This document shows, in pieces, positions 14,668 to 14,679 of a DNA stretch of 14,679 nt. The notes beneath the pieces are model-generated. The model saw nothing but the letters and a program-made list of their open reading frames with translations, did not search any database and had not been told where the DNA came from. The DNA comes from Flavobacteriales bacterium (GTDB taxonomy: Bacteria > Bacteroidota > Bacteroidia > Flavobacteriales_G > Salibacteraceae). The stretch is from contig DNTB01000053.1 of assembly GCA_003499525.1 (NCBI GenBank), forward strand, positions 1 to 14,679, in the 5' to 3' direction. The position numbers were made by a program, and so were the translations under genes. Numbering within the stretch: position 1 is the stretch's first letter; each line of letters opens with the position of its first letter.

Positions 14668-14679
14668 TGTCCGTCTGAA

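Noticed and set aside
1..14679. CRISPR arrays, tRNA or rRNA genes, insertion sequences
   Set aside because: I saw no regularly spaced direct repeats, cloverleaf or rRNA-like sequence, transposase frame or paired terminal repeats.

Overview
The window looks like chromosomal DNA of a member of the Bacteroidota, most likely a Flavobacteriia-type marine or free-living bacterium. Supporting signs are a secreted protein ending in a type IX secretion (T9SS) C-terminal sorting domain, FN3/MAM/GEVED adhesin modules, an RHS protein followed by a small membrane protein, AT-rich DNA, no obvious Shine-Dalgarno sites, and a TAnnTTTG-type -7 element. The species cannot be named from the sequence.

Left part (1-1184, + strand): the 3' end of an RHS-repeat polymorphic toxin gene that runs in from the left edge, followed with overlap by a three-helix membrane protein that is the obvious candidate immunity protein. 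A 138-base spacer (1185-1322) follows. It has a sharp rise in GC and a 50-codon minus-strand open frame that may be a gene remnant.

Middle (1323-6533, + strand): one gene for a 1736-residue secreted, mosaic, probably cell-surface protein. Its order is signal peptide, N-terminal beta domain, then FN3-GEVED-FN3-MAM-FN3-MAM-FN3-MAM-FN3-GEVED, two further Ig-like modules and a T9SS sorting domain. It converges on the minus-strand operon across a 45-base gap, with a perfect inverted repeat at the junction.

Right part (14583 down to 6579, - strand): nine tightly packed genes (gaps of 0-27 bases or overlaps) that look like one operon for a type II secretion / type IV pilus-like machine. In transcription order they are: a GspG/PilE-type (pseudo)pilin with an EF-hand-like loop; a short prepilin peptidase with only the aspartyl-protease part; a GspE/PilB ATPase; a secretin with three STN-like modules; a GspL-like (PilM-PilN fusion) inner-membrane protein; a PilO/GspM-like protein; a three-module FN3-like lipoprotein; a GspC/PilP-like protein; and a secreted MORN-repeat protein. 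Expected workflow: the peptidase trims the pilin, the ATPase drives pilin polymerisation through the GspL/PilO/GspC-like inner-membrane assembly, and the secretin is the outer-membrane exit. The lipoprotein and MORN protein are not standard parts of either machine and are the most likely lineage-specific components. No platform protein (GspF/PilC), retraction ATPase or minor pilin gene is in the window. This operon is the best candidate for an under-described system here.
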